Assembly: GCA_000745135.1 (NCBI GenBank)
Contig: JQNH01000001.1
Location: 3,271,501-3,335,500, forward strand
Direction of reading: 5' to 3'
From: Rhizobiales bacterium YIM 77505
GTDB lineage: Bacteria > Pseudomonadota > Alphaproteobacteria > Rhizobiales > Beijerinckiaceae
DNA: 64,000 nucleotides
In this document: one piece after another, positions 36,175 through 43,972 of the stretch
How positions within the stretch are numbered: position 1 is the stretch's first letter
Layout: every line of letters starts with the position of its first letter
Position numbers and translations under genes: made by a program
The notes under the pieces: generated by a model
What the model was told of the DNA's origin: nothing
Databases searched by the model: none
Seen by the model: the letters and a program-made list of their open reading frames with translations, nothing else

Positions 36175-37115
36175 CTCCCGAGCCTCTCCTCCTCCGCGGC
36201 GGCCAGCGTCGCGGTTCCAACACCCCACCCCTTGAGGATGGCGGCAAGCCTCTCCCGATCGCCCGGCTCCAGCGCTACGAGGCCCGGCGCGCGCACCGGC
36301 CCGACAGGGAAGCCGATGAGCCGCATCGCCTCCTTCACCACGGTGACGTTGGCGCCGTTGTTGTGCTTCGTCCGCATGGCCTCGAAGGCGGCGATTGCGG
36401 CGACGCGCCGGCGCGCCTCCTCGTAGCGGCCGGCCTCGAGGGCGGCGTGGATGGCGAGGGAGCGCTCGGGCGCCACGTTGACGAGGCCGGACGTGAAGCC
36501 GCGGGCGCCGAGCGCGTGGAAGGGCGCCGCCCAGCCCTCGGCCAGGCCGCAGACCCAGACGGCGGGCGAATCCGCCGTTGCGCGGATGCAGTCGGCGAGG
36601 AGCATCAGGTTCGGCGTCGCGAACTTGATGCCGGCGACGTTTGGATGGGCGGCGAGACGCGTGAGGTCTGAGAGCCCGATGTCGTTGGAGCGCACATAGG
36701 CGACGAGCGGGAGCGCCCCAGCGTCGGCGATGGCGAGAAAGTAGTCCACCTGCGCCGAGGGGGCCGCGAAGGGATCGAGGGGCTGATGGGCCATGACCGC
36801 ATCGGCGCCCATTGCCGCCGCGTCCTTTGCGGTGGCGACGGCCTCGCGAAGCGAGCGGCCCACTGCGGCCGTCACGAGCGCGCGCCCCTTCGCCGCCGCG
36901 ATCGCCGTCTCATGCACCAGGCGGAGCTCCGCCGGTGTCAGGGCGTAGAACTCGCCCGTGTTGCCGGCTGCCACCACGTTGTGCACGCCGGCCGCGGCGA
37001 TGCGCTCGACGACGCGCCGGAGGAGCGCCGCATCCACCTCGCCGTCAGGACCATAAGGCGTGACATGCACACCCGAGATGCCCTTCAGCGCCTGCCGGAC
37101 CCGATCGATGCTCAT
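36132..37115 (-). CDS. dihydrodipicolinate synthase-family aldolase or hydrolyase
   Basis: 327 aa from ATG 37115 (MSIDRVRQALKGISGVHVTPYG). A (beta/alpha)8 barrel with GNTGEFYALTPAE near residue 50, the tyrosine in LVAYVRSN and the Schiff-base lysine in VAGIKFATPN. The YNxP motif of true DapA is replaced, so it is not the lysine-pathway enzyme. In context it most likely splits or converts a 2-keto-3-deoxy sugar acid, as KDG or L-KDA aldolases and dehydratases of this family do. It is transcribed towards the SMP-30 gene and shares 43 bp with it. Upstream is the Bug-type binding protein on the same strand. Confidence 0.85.
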   Translation of the reverse strand: MSIDRVRQALKGISGVHVTPYGPDGEVDAALLRRVVERIAAAGVHNVVAAGNTGEFYALTPAELRLVHETAIAAAKGRALVTAAVGRSLREAVATAKDAAAMGADAVMAHQPLDPFAAPSAQVDYFLAIADAGALPLVAYVRSNDIGLSDLTRLAAHPNVAGIKFATPNLMLLADCIRATADSPAVWVCGLAEGWAAPFHALGARGFTSGLVNVAPERSLAIHAALEAGRYEEARRRVAAIAAFEAMRTKHNNGANVTVVKEAMRLIGFPVGPVRAPGLVALEPGDRERLAAILKGWGVGTATLAAAEEERLGSQNVLAPLTASSTE

Positions 37116-37209
37116 GCGACGCTCCTTCTGGTTCCCATTCTCACGATCGGGGACGTGCCCCCACCCTCCCCTGCAGGGGAGGGCGCCGCGGCGCCCGGGA
37201 ACAATCAGC

Positions 37210-38175
37210 CTACTCGATCCTGACACCCGCCGCCTTTACCACCTCGGCCCATTTGGCGCGCTCGGCCTTGATGAAGTCGGAAAACTGCTCGGGCGTCATC
37301 GGCGAGGGCACGGCGCCGATCTCCTTCATCTTCGATGCCACCTCGGGTAGTTCGAGGATGCGCTTCACCTCGGCGGCGAGCTTGTCGACGATGGGGCGTG
37401 GGGTGCCCGCGGGCACGAAGACGCCGTGCCAGGAGGTTGCCTCGAACCCTTTCAACGTCTCGCCGACAGTCGGCACGTCGGGGGCCGTGGCGCTGCGCTC
37501 TCGGCTGGTCACTGCGATGGCGCGGACATTGCCGGCCTGCGCCTGCGGCCAGGCAAGAGTCATGTTGTCGAAGGTCAAGTCGATATGGCCGCCATTGATG
37601 GCGTTCATGACATCGCCCGAGGAGCGATAAGGCACGTGCGTCATCTTAGTGCCGGTGGTCATCTGGAAGAGCTCGGAGGCAAGATGCGTCGAGGTGCCGG
37701 CGCCCGACGAGCCGTAGCTCAGCTTGCCCGGATTCGCCTTCACGTAGTCGATGAGCTCCGGCAGCGTCTTGGCTGGGATTTTCGGATGCACGACCAGCAG
37801 GTTGGGGAGCTGCGCGATGAGGCTCACCGGCTGGAAATCCCGCTCCACGTTGTGCTGCAGATTCTTGTAGAGGTACGGGTTGATGGCGTGGGTGCTCACC
37901 GTCCCAACGAGGATGGTGTAGCCGTCCGGGGCTGCGCGGGCGACCGCCGCCGTGCCCACATTGCCGCCGGCGCCGGCCCTGTTCTCGACCACGAAGGCCG
38001 GGCCGAACTTCGCCTGCATGTGCTGGGCGAGAATGCGCGCGAACATGTCGGTGGTGCCGCCGGCGGTGAAGGGCACGACCACCGTGACCTGCTTCTGCGG
38101 CCAGTTGTCCTGCGCAAGAGCCGGTCCGGCGAGAGCGGCGATGGCGGCGAGCGCCGCGGCAAGGATCGAGCGCAT
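37210..38175 (-). CDS. tripartite tricarboxylate transporter substrate-binding protein (Bug family)
   Basis: 321 aa. Start at 38175 (MRSILAAALAAIAALAGPALAQ) because AGGGAG is at the right spacing; the ATG at 38181 abuts that site. After the signal peptide come WPQKQVTVVVPFTAGGTTDMFARILA, GTAAVARAAPDGYTILVGT and LSYGSSGAGTSTHLASELF split over the cleft, all typical of TctC/Bug proteins. These bind carboxylated ligands in the periplasm. No TctA or TctB gene is present, as is common for Bug proteins. A sugar acid or similar organic acid is the likely ligand from context. Confidence 0.9.
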   Translation of the reverse strand: MRSILAAALAAIAALAGPALAQDNWPQKQVTVVVPFTAGGTTDMFARILAQHMQAKFGPAFVVENRAGAGGNVGTAAVARAAPDGYTILVGTVSTHAINPYLYKNLQHNVERDFQPVSLIAQLPNLLVVHPKIPAKTLPELIDYVKANPGKLSYGSSGAGTSTHLASELFQMTTGTKMTHVPYRSSGDVMNAINGGHIDLTFDNMTLAWPQAQAGNVRAIAVTSRERSATAPDVPTVGETLKGFEATSWHGVFVPAGTPRPIVDKLAAEVKRILELPEVASKMKEIGAVPSPMTPEQFSDFIKAERAKWAEVVKAAGVRIE

Positions 38176-38238
38176 CAACATCTCCCTAGGATCTCTGTTC
38201 TGGTGGAAGGCGGGTTCAACCGCCAGGCGATGACGACT

Positions 38239-38267
38239 CTTGACATGTTTTTGCAGAAAATGACAAG
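38239..38267. promoter_or_regulatory. palindromic operator/promoter candidate between divergent genes
   Basis: CTTGACAT (38239-38246) and ATGACAAG (38260-38267) form a 7-of-8 inverted repeat with a 13-nt centre in the 119-bp divergent region between the Bug gene and the RraA-like gene. TTGACA/TTGTCA hexamers occur on both strands. A site for the FCD-GntR regulator encoded at 39260 is possible but the sequence does not clearly match a known consensus. Confidence 0.35.
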
Positions 38268-38294
38268 TGGCTCCGACAATGATCGGAGGGTTCG

Positions 38295-39014
38295 ATGGCT
38301 GAGGCCATGAAGGCGGAGACACGGGCGAAGCTTCAGGCGGTCTCGACCGCGACGCTGACGACCGTGCTGTTCAAGCGCGGCTTCCGGAACACCTTCATCC
38401 AAGGCATCCACCGCATCAATGCGGACGCGCCGCATATGGTCGGCCCTGCCTACACCCTGCGCTATATCCCGGCGCGGGAGGACCTCGACCATCTCGGCGT
38501 CTTCGAGGACCGCAGCCACCCGCAACGCAAGGGCGTGGAAGAATGCCCGCCGGGCGCCGTCTTTGTCATCGACAGCCGAAGGAACCACGCGGCCGCCTCG
38601 GCCGGCGGCATCCTCGTCACGCGGCTCATGAAGCGCGGCTGCGCCGGCATCGTCACCGACGGCGGCTTCCGCGACACGCCGGAGATCGCGAAGCTCCCCT
38701 TCCCCGCCTACCACGCCCATCCGGCGGCGCCGACGAACCTCATCAAGCACCACGCGGTGGACCTCAACCAGCCGATCGCCTGCGGCGAGGTGGCGGTCTA
38801 TCCGGGCGACATCATGGTGGGTGATGCGGAGGGCGTGGCGGTGATCCCGCGCCACATCGCCGACGAGGTGGCGGACGAGGCTTTCGAGCAGACCGTGTTC
38901 GAGGATTTCGTCCAGGAGAAGGTCGAGGAGGGCCGCTCTATCTTCGGCGTCTATCCGCCCTCCCCCGAGGTGCGCGAGGAGTTCAAGGCGTGGCGGGCGA
39001 AGAAGGGCCGGTGA
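38295..39014 (+). CDS. RraA-family aldolase-like protein
   Basis: 239 aa. Core motifs of the RraA/HMG-aldolase fold are seen: VSTATLTTVLFKRG, GPAYTLRYIP, then GGILVTRLMKRGCAGIVTDGGFRD with the metal/pyruvate-binding Arg-Asp pair, and VYPGDIMVGDAEGVAVIP. The family includes 4-hydroxy-4-methyl-2-oxoglutarate/oxaloacetate aldolases, as well as proteins of unknown activity. In this cluster a retro-aldol step on a keto acid is plausible. It is divergent from the Bug protein gene and lies upstream of the GntR regulator, with palindromic repeats between. Confidence 0.88.
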   Translation: MAEAMKAETRAKLQAVSTATLTTVLFKRGFRNTFIQGIHRINADAPHMVGPAYTLRYIPAREDLDHLGVFEDRSHPQRKGVEECPPGAVFVIDSRRNHAAASAGGILVTRLMKRGCAGIVTDGGFRDTPEIAKLPFPAYHAHPAAPTNLIKHHAVDLNQPIACGEVAVYPGDIMVGDAEGVAVIPRHIADEVADEAFEQTVFEDFVQEKVEEGRSIFGVYPPSPEVREEFKAWRAKKGR

Positions 39015-39028
39015 GCGGCAGGCGCGTC

Positions 39029-39207
39029 TCTCCTCTCCCCGCGCGCGGGGAGAGGTCGAGTTGCGAAGCAACCGGGTGAGGGGGCGTGTCCGGACGAGTC
39101 TCATCCTGCGACGCCCCCTCACCCTCGCCCCCGGATCAAGTCCGGGGGCTTGCTTCGCCTGCCGGTCCGCAGGCGAAGCCCTCTCCCCGCAGGGCGGGGA
39201 GAGGAGA
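39029..39207. repeat. palindromic intergenic element, family B copy 1
   Basis: Starts TCCTCTCCCCGCGCGCGGGGAG and ends GGCGGGGAGAGGAG, so the outer arms pair. Internal hairpins include GGTCGAGTTGCGAAGCAACCGGGTGAGGGGGCG and its partner CGCCCCCTCACCCTCG, plus CCCCCGGATCAAGTCCGGGGG. Similar pieces occur at 41753-41934 and 47120-47298. It lies between the RraA-like gene and the GntR gene. A structural or terminator role is inferred. Confidence 0.75.
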
Positions 39208-39259
39208 ACTGCATCACGCCGCATGTGACAGCCATGCGAACGGTCTCTAGTCTCGCCCC

Positions 39260-39982
39260 ATGAGCTCCACCGCCCTCAAGGACGCGAACCTCGCCGAGCG
39301 CGAGCCGACGCTGAGCGACCAGATCTACGAGCGCATCTTCGCGCTGATCGTGGAAGGCGAGTTTCCGGAGCATTCGCGCCTGCCGGCTGAGACCGAGCTT
39401 GCGAAGCGCTTCGGGGCCTCGCGGCCGGTGATCCGCGCCGCGCTGGCGCGGCTCAGGGAAGACGGGATCATCGTCTCCCGCCAGGGCTCCGGCAGCTACG
39501 TGCGAAGGCGCCCCGATGCGGCGGTGTTGCGCTTCGTGCCGCTCGCCTCCATTGCCGACATCCAGCGCTGCTTCGAGTTCCGGGTCGGGCTTGAAGGGGC
39601 AGCGGCGGCGCTCGCCGCGGAGCGCTGGGACGAGGATGATCTCGCCGCCATCAAGGCGGCGCTTGCCGAGCTCGACGAGTGCATCCGCACCGGCCGTCTC
39701 GGCGTCGAGGCGGACGAGCGCTTCCACCTTGCCATTGCCGAGGCGACGCACAACCACTTCCATGTCTCCGTGCAGCGCTCGCTCCAGCAGCACATCGCCT
39801 TCGGCATGAACCTCGCCCGCAATCTGTCGCTCCTGCGCCCGGCAGCGCGGCTTCAGATCGTGCAAGACGAGCACGTGGCGATCGTCGAGGCGATCGAGCG
39901 CCGTGACCCGGGCGCCGCCCGCGCCGCCATGGAGAGCCATCTCGAGAACGCGCGTCGACGCGTTTTCGAGGGAACAGCCTGA
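39260..39982 (+). CDS. FCD-domain GntR-family transcriptional regulator
   Basis: 240 aa. The winged helix-turn-helix is at about 18-85 (LSDQIYERIFALIVEGEF, ETELAKRFGASRPVIRAALARL, SRQGSGSYV). The C-terminal FCD effector domain follows (about 95-230) with FEFRVGLEGAAAALAAER, DERFHLAIAEATHN and DEHVAIVEAIERRD holding the metal-binding Asp and His residues. FadR-subfamily regulators respond to sugar acids or other carboxylates. Located directly upstream of the IlvD/Edd gene and within the sugar-acid group, it probably controls those genes. Confidence 0.92.
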   Translation: MSSTALKDANLAEREPTLSDQIYERIFALIVEGEFPEHSRLPAETELAKRFGASRPVIRAALARLREDGIIVSRQGSGSYVRRRPDAAVLRFVPLASIADIQRCFEFRVGLEGAAAALAAERWDEDDLAAIKAALAELDECIRTGRLGVEADERFHLAIAEATHNHFHVSVQRSLQQHIAFGMNLARNLSLLRPAARLQIVQDEHVAIVEAIERRDPGAARAAMESHLENARRRVFEGTA

Positions 39983-39998
39983 CCTAAAAGAGGACGAG

Positions 39999-41744
39999 AT
40001 GACTTCGGAAACGCGCCGGAAAAGCCCGGAAGAGTTGCGCAGCCATCGCTGGCTCGGCGTCGACGACCTGCGGGCTTTCGGCCATCGCTCGCGCCTGCGC
40101 CAGATCGGCTATGACCTGGCCGACTGGAAGGGCAAGCCGGTCATCGGCATTATCAACACCTGGTCCGACATCAACCCTTGCCACGCGCACTTTCCTGAGC
40201 GCGTCCAGTGGATCAAGAGGGGCATCCTCCAGGCCGGCGGCTTCCCACTGGAGCTGCCGGCACTCTCGCTCTCGGAGCCCTTCGTCAAGCCGACGACCAT
40301 GCTCTACCGTAACCTCCTCGCCATGGAGTGCGAGGAGCTGATCCGCTCGCATCCCGTCGACGGCGCTGTCCTGCTCGGGGGCTGCGACAAGACCACGCCA
40401 GCCCTCATCATGGGCGCGACCTCGGCGGGCCTGCCCTGCATCTTCGTCCCCGCCGGCCCGATGCTGCGCGGCAACTGGCGCGGCCAGACCCTCGGCTCCG
40501 GCTCCGACACCTGGAAATACTGGGATGAGCGCCGGGCCGGGACAATCACCGATGCCGACTGGTCGGAGATCGAGAACGGCATCGCCCGCTCGCCCGGCCA
40601 CTGCATGACCATGGGCACGGCTTCGACCATGACGGCGGTCGCCGAGGCCCTGGGTCTCACGCTCCCCGGCGCAAGCTCCATCCCTGCCGCCGACGCCAAC
40701 CATGCCCGCATGGCGTCCGCCTCCGGGCGGCGCGTCGTCGAGATGGTGTGGGAGGACCTCAGGCCCGCCGCTATCCTCACCCGGAAGGCGTTCGAGAACG
40801 CCATGACCGTGCAGATGGCGATCGGCGGTTCCACCAACTGCATCGTGCACGCCATCGCCATGGCCCGCCGCGCCGGCGTACCCCTCACCCTCGACGATCT
40901 CGACGCCATCTCGCGGAAAGTGCCGGTGATCGCCAATATCCGGCCGGCCGGCAAGAAGTATCTCATGGAGGATTTCTACTTCGCCGGGGGCCTGCGCGGC
41001 GTGCTGAAGCGCCTGGCGTCCCATCTTCATGCCGACGCGCTCACCGTTTCGGGGCGGCGCATGGGCGAGATCGCGGAAGAAGGCCAGGTCTTCGACGACG
41101 ACGTCATCCGCCCCCTCGACAACCCGATCTATGCGGAGGGTGCGACAGCGGTGCTGCGGGGCAATCTGGCACCGAACGGCTGCGTTATGAAGCCCGCCGC
41201 GGCCGAACCCCGCTTTCTCAAGCACACCGGGCCGGCCCTTGCCTTCGAGAGCTATGCGGAGATGAAAGCGGTGATCGACCGCGACGATCTCGACGTCACC
41301 CCCGACCACGTGCTGGTGCTCAAGAACGCGGGCCCGCAAGGGGGGCCGGGCATGCCGGAGTGGGGCATGCTGCCGATCCCGAAGAAGCTCGTGAAGGCCG
41401 GTGTGCGCGACATGCTGCGCCTCTCCGACGCCCGCATGAGCGGCACGTCCTACGGCGCCTGCATCCTGCATGTGGCGCCGGAGGCTTATGTCGGCGGTCC
41501 GCTCGCCCTCGTGCGCACCGGCGATCTGATCACCGTGGACGTGCCGGCGCGCACGATCCGCCTCGAAGTGTCGGACGAGGAGCTTGCACAGCGCCGCGCG
41601 GAATGGACGCCGCCGCCGCCCCGCTATGAGCGCGGCTATGGCTGGCTCTCGGCGAGGCACATCACCCAGGCTGACGAGGGCTGCGACTTCGACTTCCTCG
41701 AGACGGGCTTTGGCAGGCCTGTCGAGGAGCCGGCGATCTATTGA
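39999..41744 (+). CDS. IlvD/Edd-family sugar-acid dehydratase
   Basis: 581 aa from ATG 39999, 16 nt after the regulator stop. Fe-S ligands Cys 61 (INPCHAHF), Cys 129 (LGGCDKTTPA) and Cys 202 (GHCMTMGTAST) are all present, and the metal-binding lysine is in CDKTT. The form with RLRQIGYDLADWKGKPVIG and the long GLRGVLKRL region resembles the arabinonate/xylonate dehydratase branch rather than IlvD of branched-chain synthesis. It removes water from an aldonate to give a 2-keto-3-deoxy acid. With the lactonase and the DHDPS-family enzyme a pentonate or hexonate route is inferred; the exact sugar is not known. Confidence 0.9.
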   Translation: MTSETRRKSPEELRSHRWLGVDDLRAFGHRSRLRQIGYDLADWKGKPVIGIINTWSDINPCHAHFPERVQWIKRGILQAGGFPLELPALSLSEPFVKPTTMLYRNLLAMECEELIRSHPVDGAVLLGGCDKTTPALIMGATSAGLPCIFVPAGPMLRGNWRGQTLGSGSDTWKYWDERRAGTITDADWSEIENGIARSPGHCMTMGTASTMTAVAEALGLTLPGASSIPAADANHARMASASGRRVVEMVWEDLRPAAILTRKAFENAMTVQMAIGGSTNCIVHAIAMARRAGVPLTLDDLDAISRKVPVIANIRPAGKKYLMEDFYFAGGLRGVLKRLASHLHADALTVSGRRMGEIAEEGQVFDDDVIRPLDNPIYAEGATAVLRGNLAPNGCVMKPAAAEPRFLKHTGPALAFESYAEMKAVIDRDDLDVTPDHVLVLKNAGPQGGPGMPEWGMLPIPKKLVKAGVRDMLRLSDARMSGTSYGACILHVAPEAYVGGPLALVRTGDLITVDVPARTIRLEVSDEELAQRRAEWTPPPPRYERGYGWLSARHITQADEGCDFDFLETGFGRPVEEPAIY

Positions 41745-41752
41745 GGCGCCAA

Positions 41753-41934
41753 CCTCTCCGAAGAGGGAGAGGTCGAGTCACGCCGGCAGGCGTGACCGGG
41801 TGAGAGGTTGGCCCTCAACGCAGAAGGTGCGACGTCGACGCACGCCTCTGACGTAAGGTGTTGCGTCGCCGCTGCGCCTCATTCTTCGCCGCCTCACCCT
41901 CACCCCTGCCCCTCTCCCAACCGGGAGAGGGGTG
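41753..41934. repeat. palindromic intergenic element, family B-like copy 2
   Basis: Contains CCTCTCCGAAGAGGGAGAGGTCGAGTC, an imperfect hairpin CACGCCGGCAGGCGTGA and the GGGTGAGAGGTTGG box, then CCTCACCCTCACCCCTGCCCCTCTCCC with a final CAACCGGGAGAGGGG. It shares boxes with the copies at 39 kb and 47 kb but differs in the centre. It separates the convergent dehydratase and CoA-transferase genes, and its end encodes the last residues of the latter. Confidence 0.65.
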
Positions 41935-43066
41935 TCGCGCCGCCAAACTCCGCCCGCACCGCCGCCGTGTGCTCGCCCACCGCCGGCACGCGCCCGAGTG
42001 TGGGGAGTTCGCCGTCGAAGATCATGCCCGGCGCGAGCATGCGGATTTCCCCGGCAGGGGTCTCGACCTGCACATACCGGTTCTGCGGGTGCTCCTTCAG
42101 GTCGTTGAGCGTGCTCACGCGCCCATAGGCGATGCGCGCCGCCTCCATCCGCGTGATGATCTCCTCGCGAGGGACGGCCGCGAAGACCTGGCGGATGATG
42201 GCGTCGAGGGCCGAGCGGTTGGCGACGCGCTGCGGGTTGGTGGCGAAGCGCGGATCGTCGGCCACCTCCGGACGCCGCAGCACCTCGGCGCAGAGCGCGC
42301 GCCACTCGGTTTCGTTCTGGATCGAGAACAGCACCGCCCTGCCGTCGCCGCAGACGTAATCGCCGTAAGGGGCGATGGTCGGGTGATTGAGGCCGGAGCG
42401 CACCGGCTCGTGGCCGCCATAGACGTATTGCAGATACGGCACGTTCATCCAATCGGCGAGCGCGTGATAGAGCGAGACGGCGACATGCCGGCCTTGGCCT
42501 GTCCGCTCGCGGCCGATGAGCGCCTGGAGGATGCCCTGGAAGGCGGTCATGCCGGCGGCGATGTCGCAGACGGACACGCCGACGCGGGCCATGCCCGCCT
42601 CGTTGCCGGTGACGGAGGAGAGTCCGGTCTCGGCCTGGACGAGGAGGTCGTAGGCCTTGAGGTTGCGATAGGGTCCCTCGTCGCCATAGCCGGAGATGGA
42701 GCAGGTGATGAGCCGCGGATGCCGGGCGCGTAAGGCCTCGGGCGCGAAGCCGAGCCGGTCGATGACGCCGGGGGCGAGGTTCTGGATGAACACGTCCGCC
42801 CGGGCGACCATGTGCGCGAGGAGCGCCCGATCCGCCTCGTCCTTGAGATCGAGAGCGACCGACTCCTTGCCCCGGTTGAGCCACACGAAATAGGCGCTCT
42901 CGCCCTTCACATAAGAATCATAGCGCCGGGCGAAATCGCCCTCGGGCCGCTCGACCTTGATGACCCGCGCCCCGGCATCGGCCAGCCGGCCCGACGCATA
43001 AGGTGCTGCCACCGCCTGCTCGACCGAAATGACGAGGACGCCTTCAAGATCGCGGTTGCGGGTCAT
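41900..43066 (-). CDS. CaiB/BaiF family CoA-transferase
   Basis: 388 aa from ATG 43066 (MTRNRDLEGVLVISVEQAVAAP); an ATG at 43078 is less well supported. Class III CoA-transferase motifs are seen: ADAGARVIKVERPEGD, ALDLKDEADRALL and the catalytic Asp in LKAYDLLVQAETGL. It moves CoA between carboxylic acids. Its final residues GGATPLSRLGEGQG are encoded by the palindromic repeat, so the C-terminus has been extended or altered by that element. It is the last gene of the unit with the hydratase and acyl-CoA dehydrogenase. Substrate unknown. Confidence 0.9.
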   Translation of the reverse strand: MTRNRDLEGVLVISVEQAVAAPYASGRLADAGARVIKVERPEGDFARRYDSYVKGESAYFVWLNRGKESVALDLKDEADRALLAHMVARADVFIQNLAPGVIDRLGFAPEALRARHPRLITCSISGYGDEGPYRNLKAYDLLVQAETGLSSVTGNEAGMARVGVSVCDIAAGMTAFQGILQALIGRERTGQGRHVAVSLYHALADWMNVPYLQYVYGGHEPVRSGLNHPTIAPYGDYVCGDGRAVLFSIQNETEWRALCAEVLRRPEVADDPRFATNPQRVANRSALDAIIRQVFAAVPREEIITRMEAARIAYGRVSTLNDLKEHPQNRYVQVETPAGEIRMLAPGMIFDGELPTLGRVPAVGEHTAAVRAEFGGATPLSRLGEGQG

Positions 43067-43117
43067 GCCATCATCCATCGAAACGGGACCTGACGAGCGG
43101 CGCCGCTGCGCGGCACC

Positions 43118-43972
43118 TTATCGCGGCTCTGCAAAGCGCGCCTGTCCCGTCATGATGAGGCGGCCTTCGCTCAGCGCCATTGCCAGACCGTCGGGCGCAA
43201 TGGCGATCTCCAGCGGCCGTCCGGCGAAGGTGGGGGAGCGGGCGCGGAAGGTGAAACCCTCAAGCCTCGCGCCGGGCCGGGAATCCGCCGCCGCCTGCAT
43301 CAGGAGCGTCGCGATCAGCGGCCCATGCACGACGAGCCCCGGATAGCCCTCCACCTCGCGCACATAGGGCTCGTCGTAATGGATGCGGTGGCCGTTGAAG
43401 GTGAGGGCCGAGTAGCGGAAGAGGAGGACCGGATCGGGAGTGAGGCTCGCGACGACCGTCCCGCCCGCCTCCGGCAGCGCCGCGGGTTCGGCCTCGGCCG
43501 CGCCGGGCTTCGGATCCTCCCGATAGACGATCGTCTGCCGCTCCAGCACGCAAAGCCGGCTCTCTTGCGAGAAGCGATGCTCGATGGTGAGGAAGACGAG
43601 AGGGCCCGTGCGGCCTTCCTTGAAGTCGACGGCCTCGACGGTCGAGCGCCGCACCACCTCGGCCCCGATCCGCAGCGGTTCGTGGAAGGAGAGCTCGCCC
43701 GCCGCCCACATGCGCCGGGGCAGGGGCACCGGCGGCATGAAGCCCTGGCGCTTCGGGTGCCCGTCGCGGCCAAGCTCGCTGGCCGGACGGGCGGGCGCGG
43801 CGACGCACCAGTGGAGGCCGAGCGGCGCCTCCTCGCCCGGCGCGAAAGCGCGTGCCCGATCGAAGGTCGCCTCGAACGCATGGGCAAGCCACGCCGTCAC
43901 GACATCGGCGCAGGATTCGGAACCGCCGATCCAGAGCCTGAGATGATCGATGTCGACGGGCGCCGTCATCAA
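43118..43972 (-). CDS. MaoC-like hydratase, mesaconyl-CoA-hydratase type
   Basis: 284 aa with two hot-dog folds. The N-terminal FAS1-like half contains LGLHWCVAAPARPASELG and PVPLPRRMWAAGELSFHEPLR, and the C-terminal half has the catalytic region FRYSALTFNGHRIHYDEPY followed by GLVVHGPLIATLLM. This pattern occurs in mesaconyl-C4-CoA or itaconyl-CoA hydratases. It overlaps the acyl-CoA dehydrogenase stop by 4 nt (ATGA), so the two are coupled. A C5-dicarboxylate pathway is likely from family, but unproven. Confidence 0.86.
   Translation of the reverse strand: MMTAPVDIDHLRLWIGGSESCADVVTAWLAHAFEATFDRARAFAPGEEAPLGLHWCVAAPARPASELGRDGHPKRQGFMPPVPLPRRMWAAGELSFHEPLRIGAEVVRRSTVEAVDFKEGRTGPLVFLTIEHRFSQESRLCVLERQTIVYREDPKPGAAEAEPAALPEAGGTVVASLTPDPVLLFRYSALTFNGHRIHYDEPYVREVEGYPGLVVHGPLIATLLMQAAADSRPGARLEGFTFRARSPTFAGRPLEIAIAPDGLAMALSEGRLIMTGQARFAEPR

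Noticed and set aside
36132-37115. dapA (lysine biosynthesis) for the DHDPS-family gene
   Set aside because: The YNxP motif is replaced by YVRSN and the context is sugar-acid catabolism.
39999-41744. ilvD (branched-chain amino acid synthesis)
   Set aside because: The sequence type is that of aldonate dehydratases, and the neighbours are sugar-acid genes.
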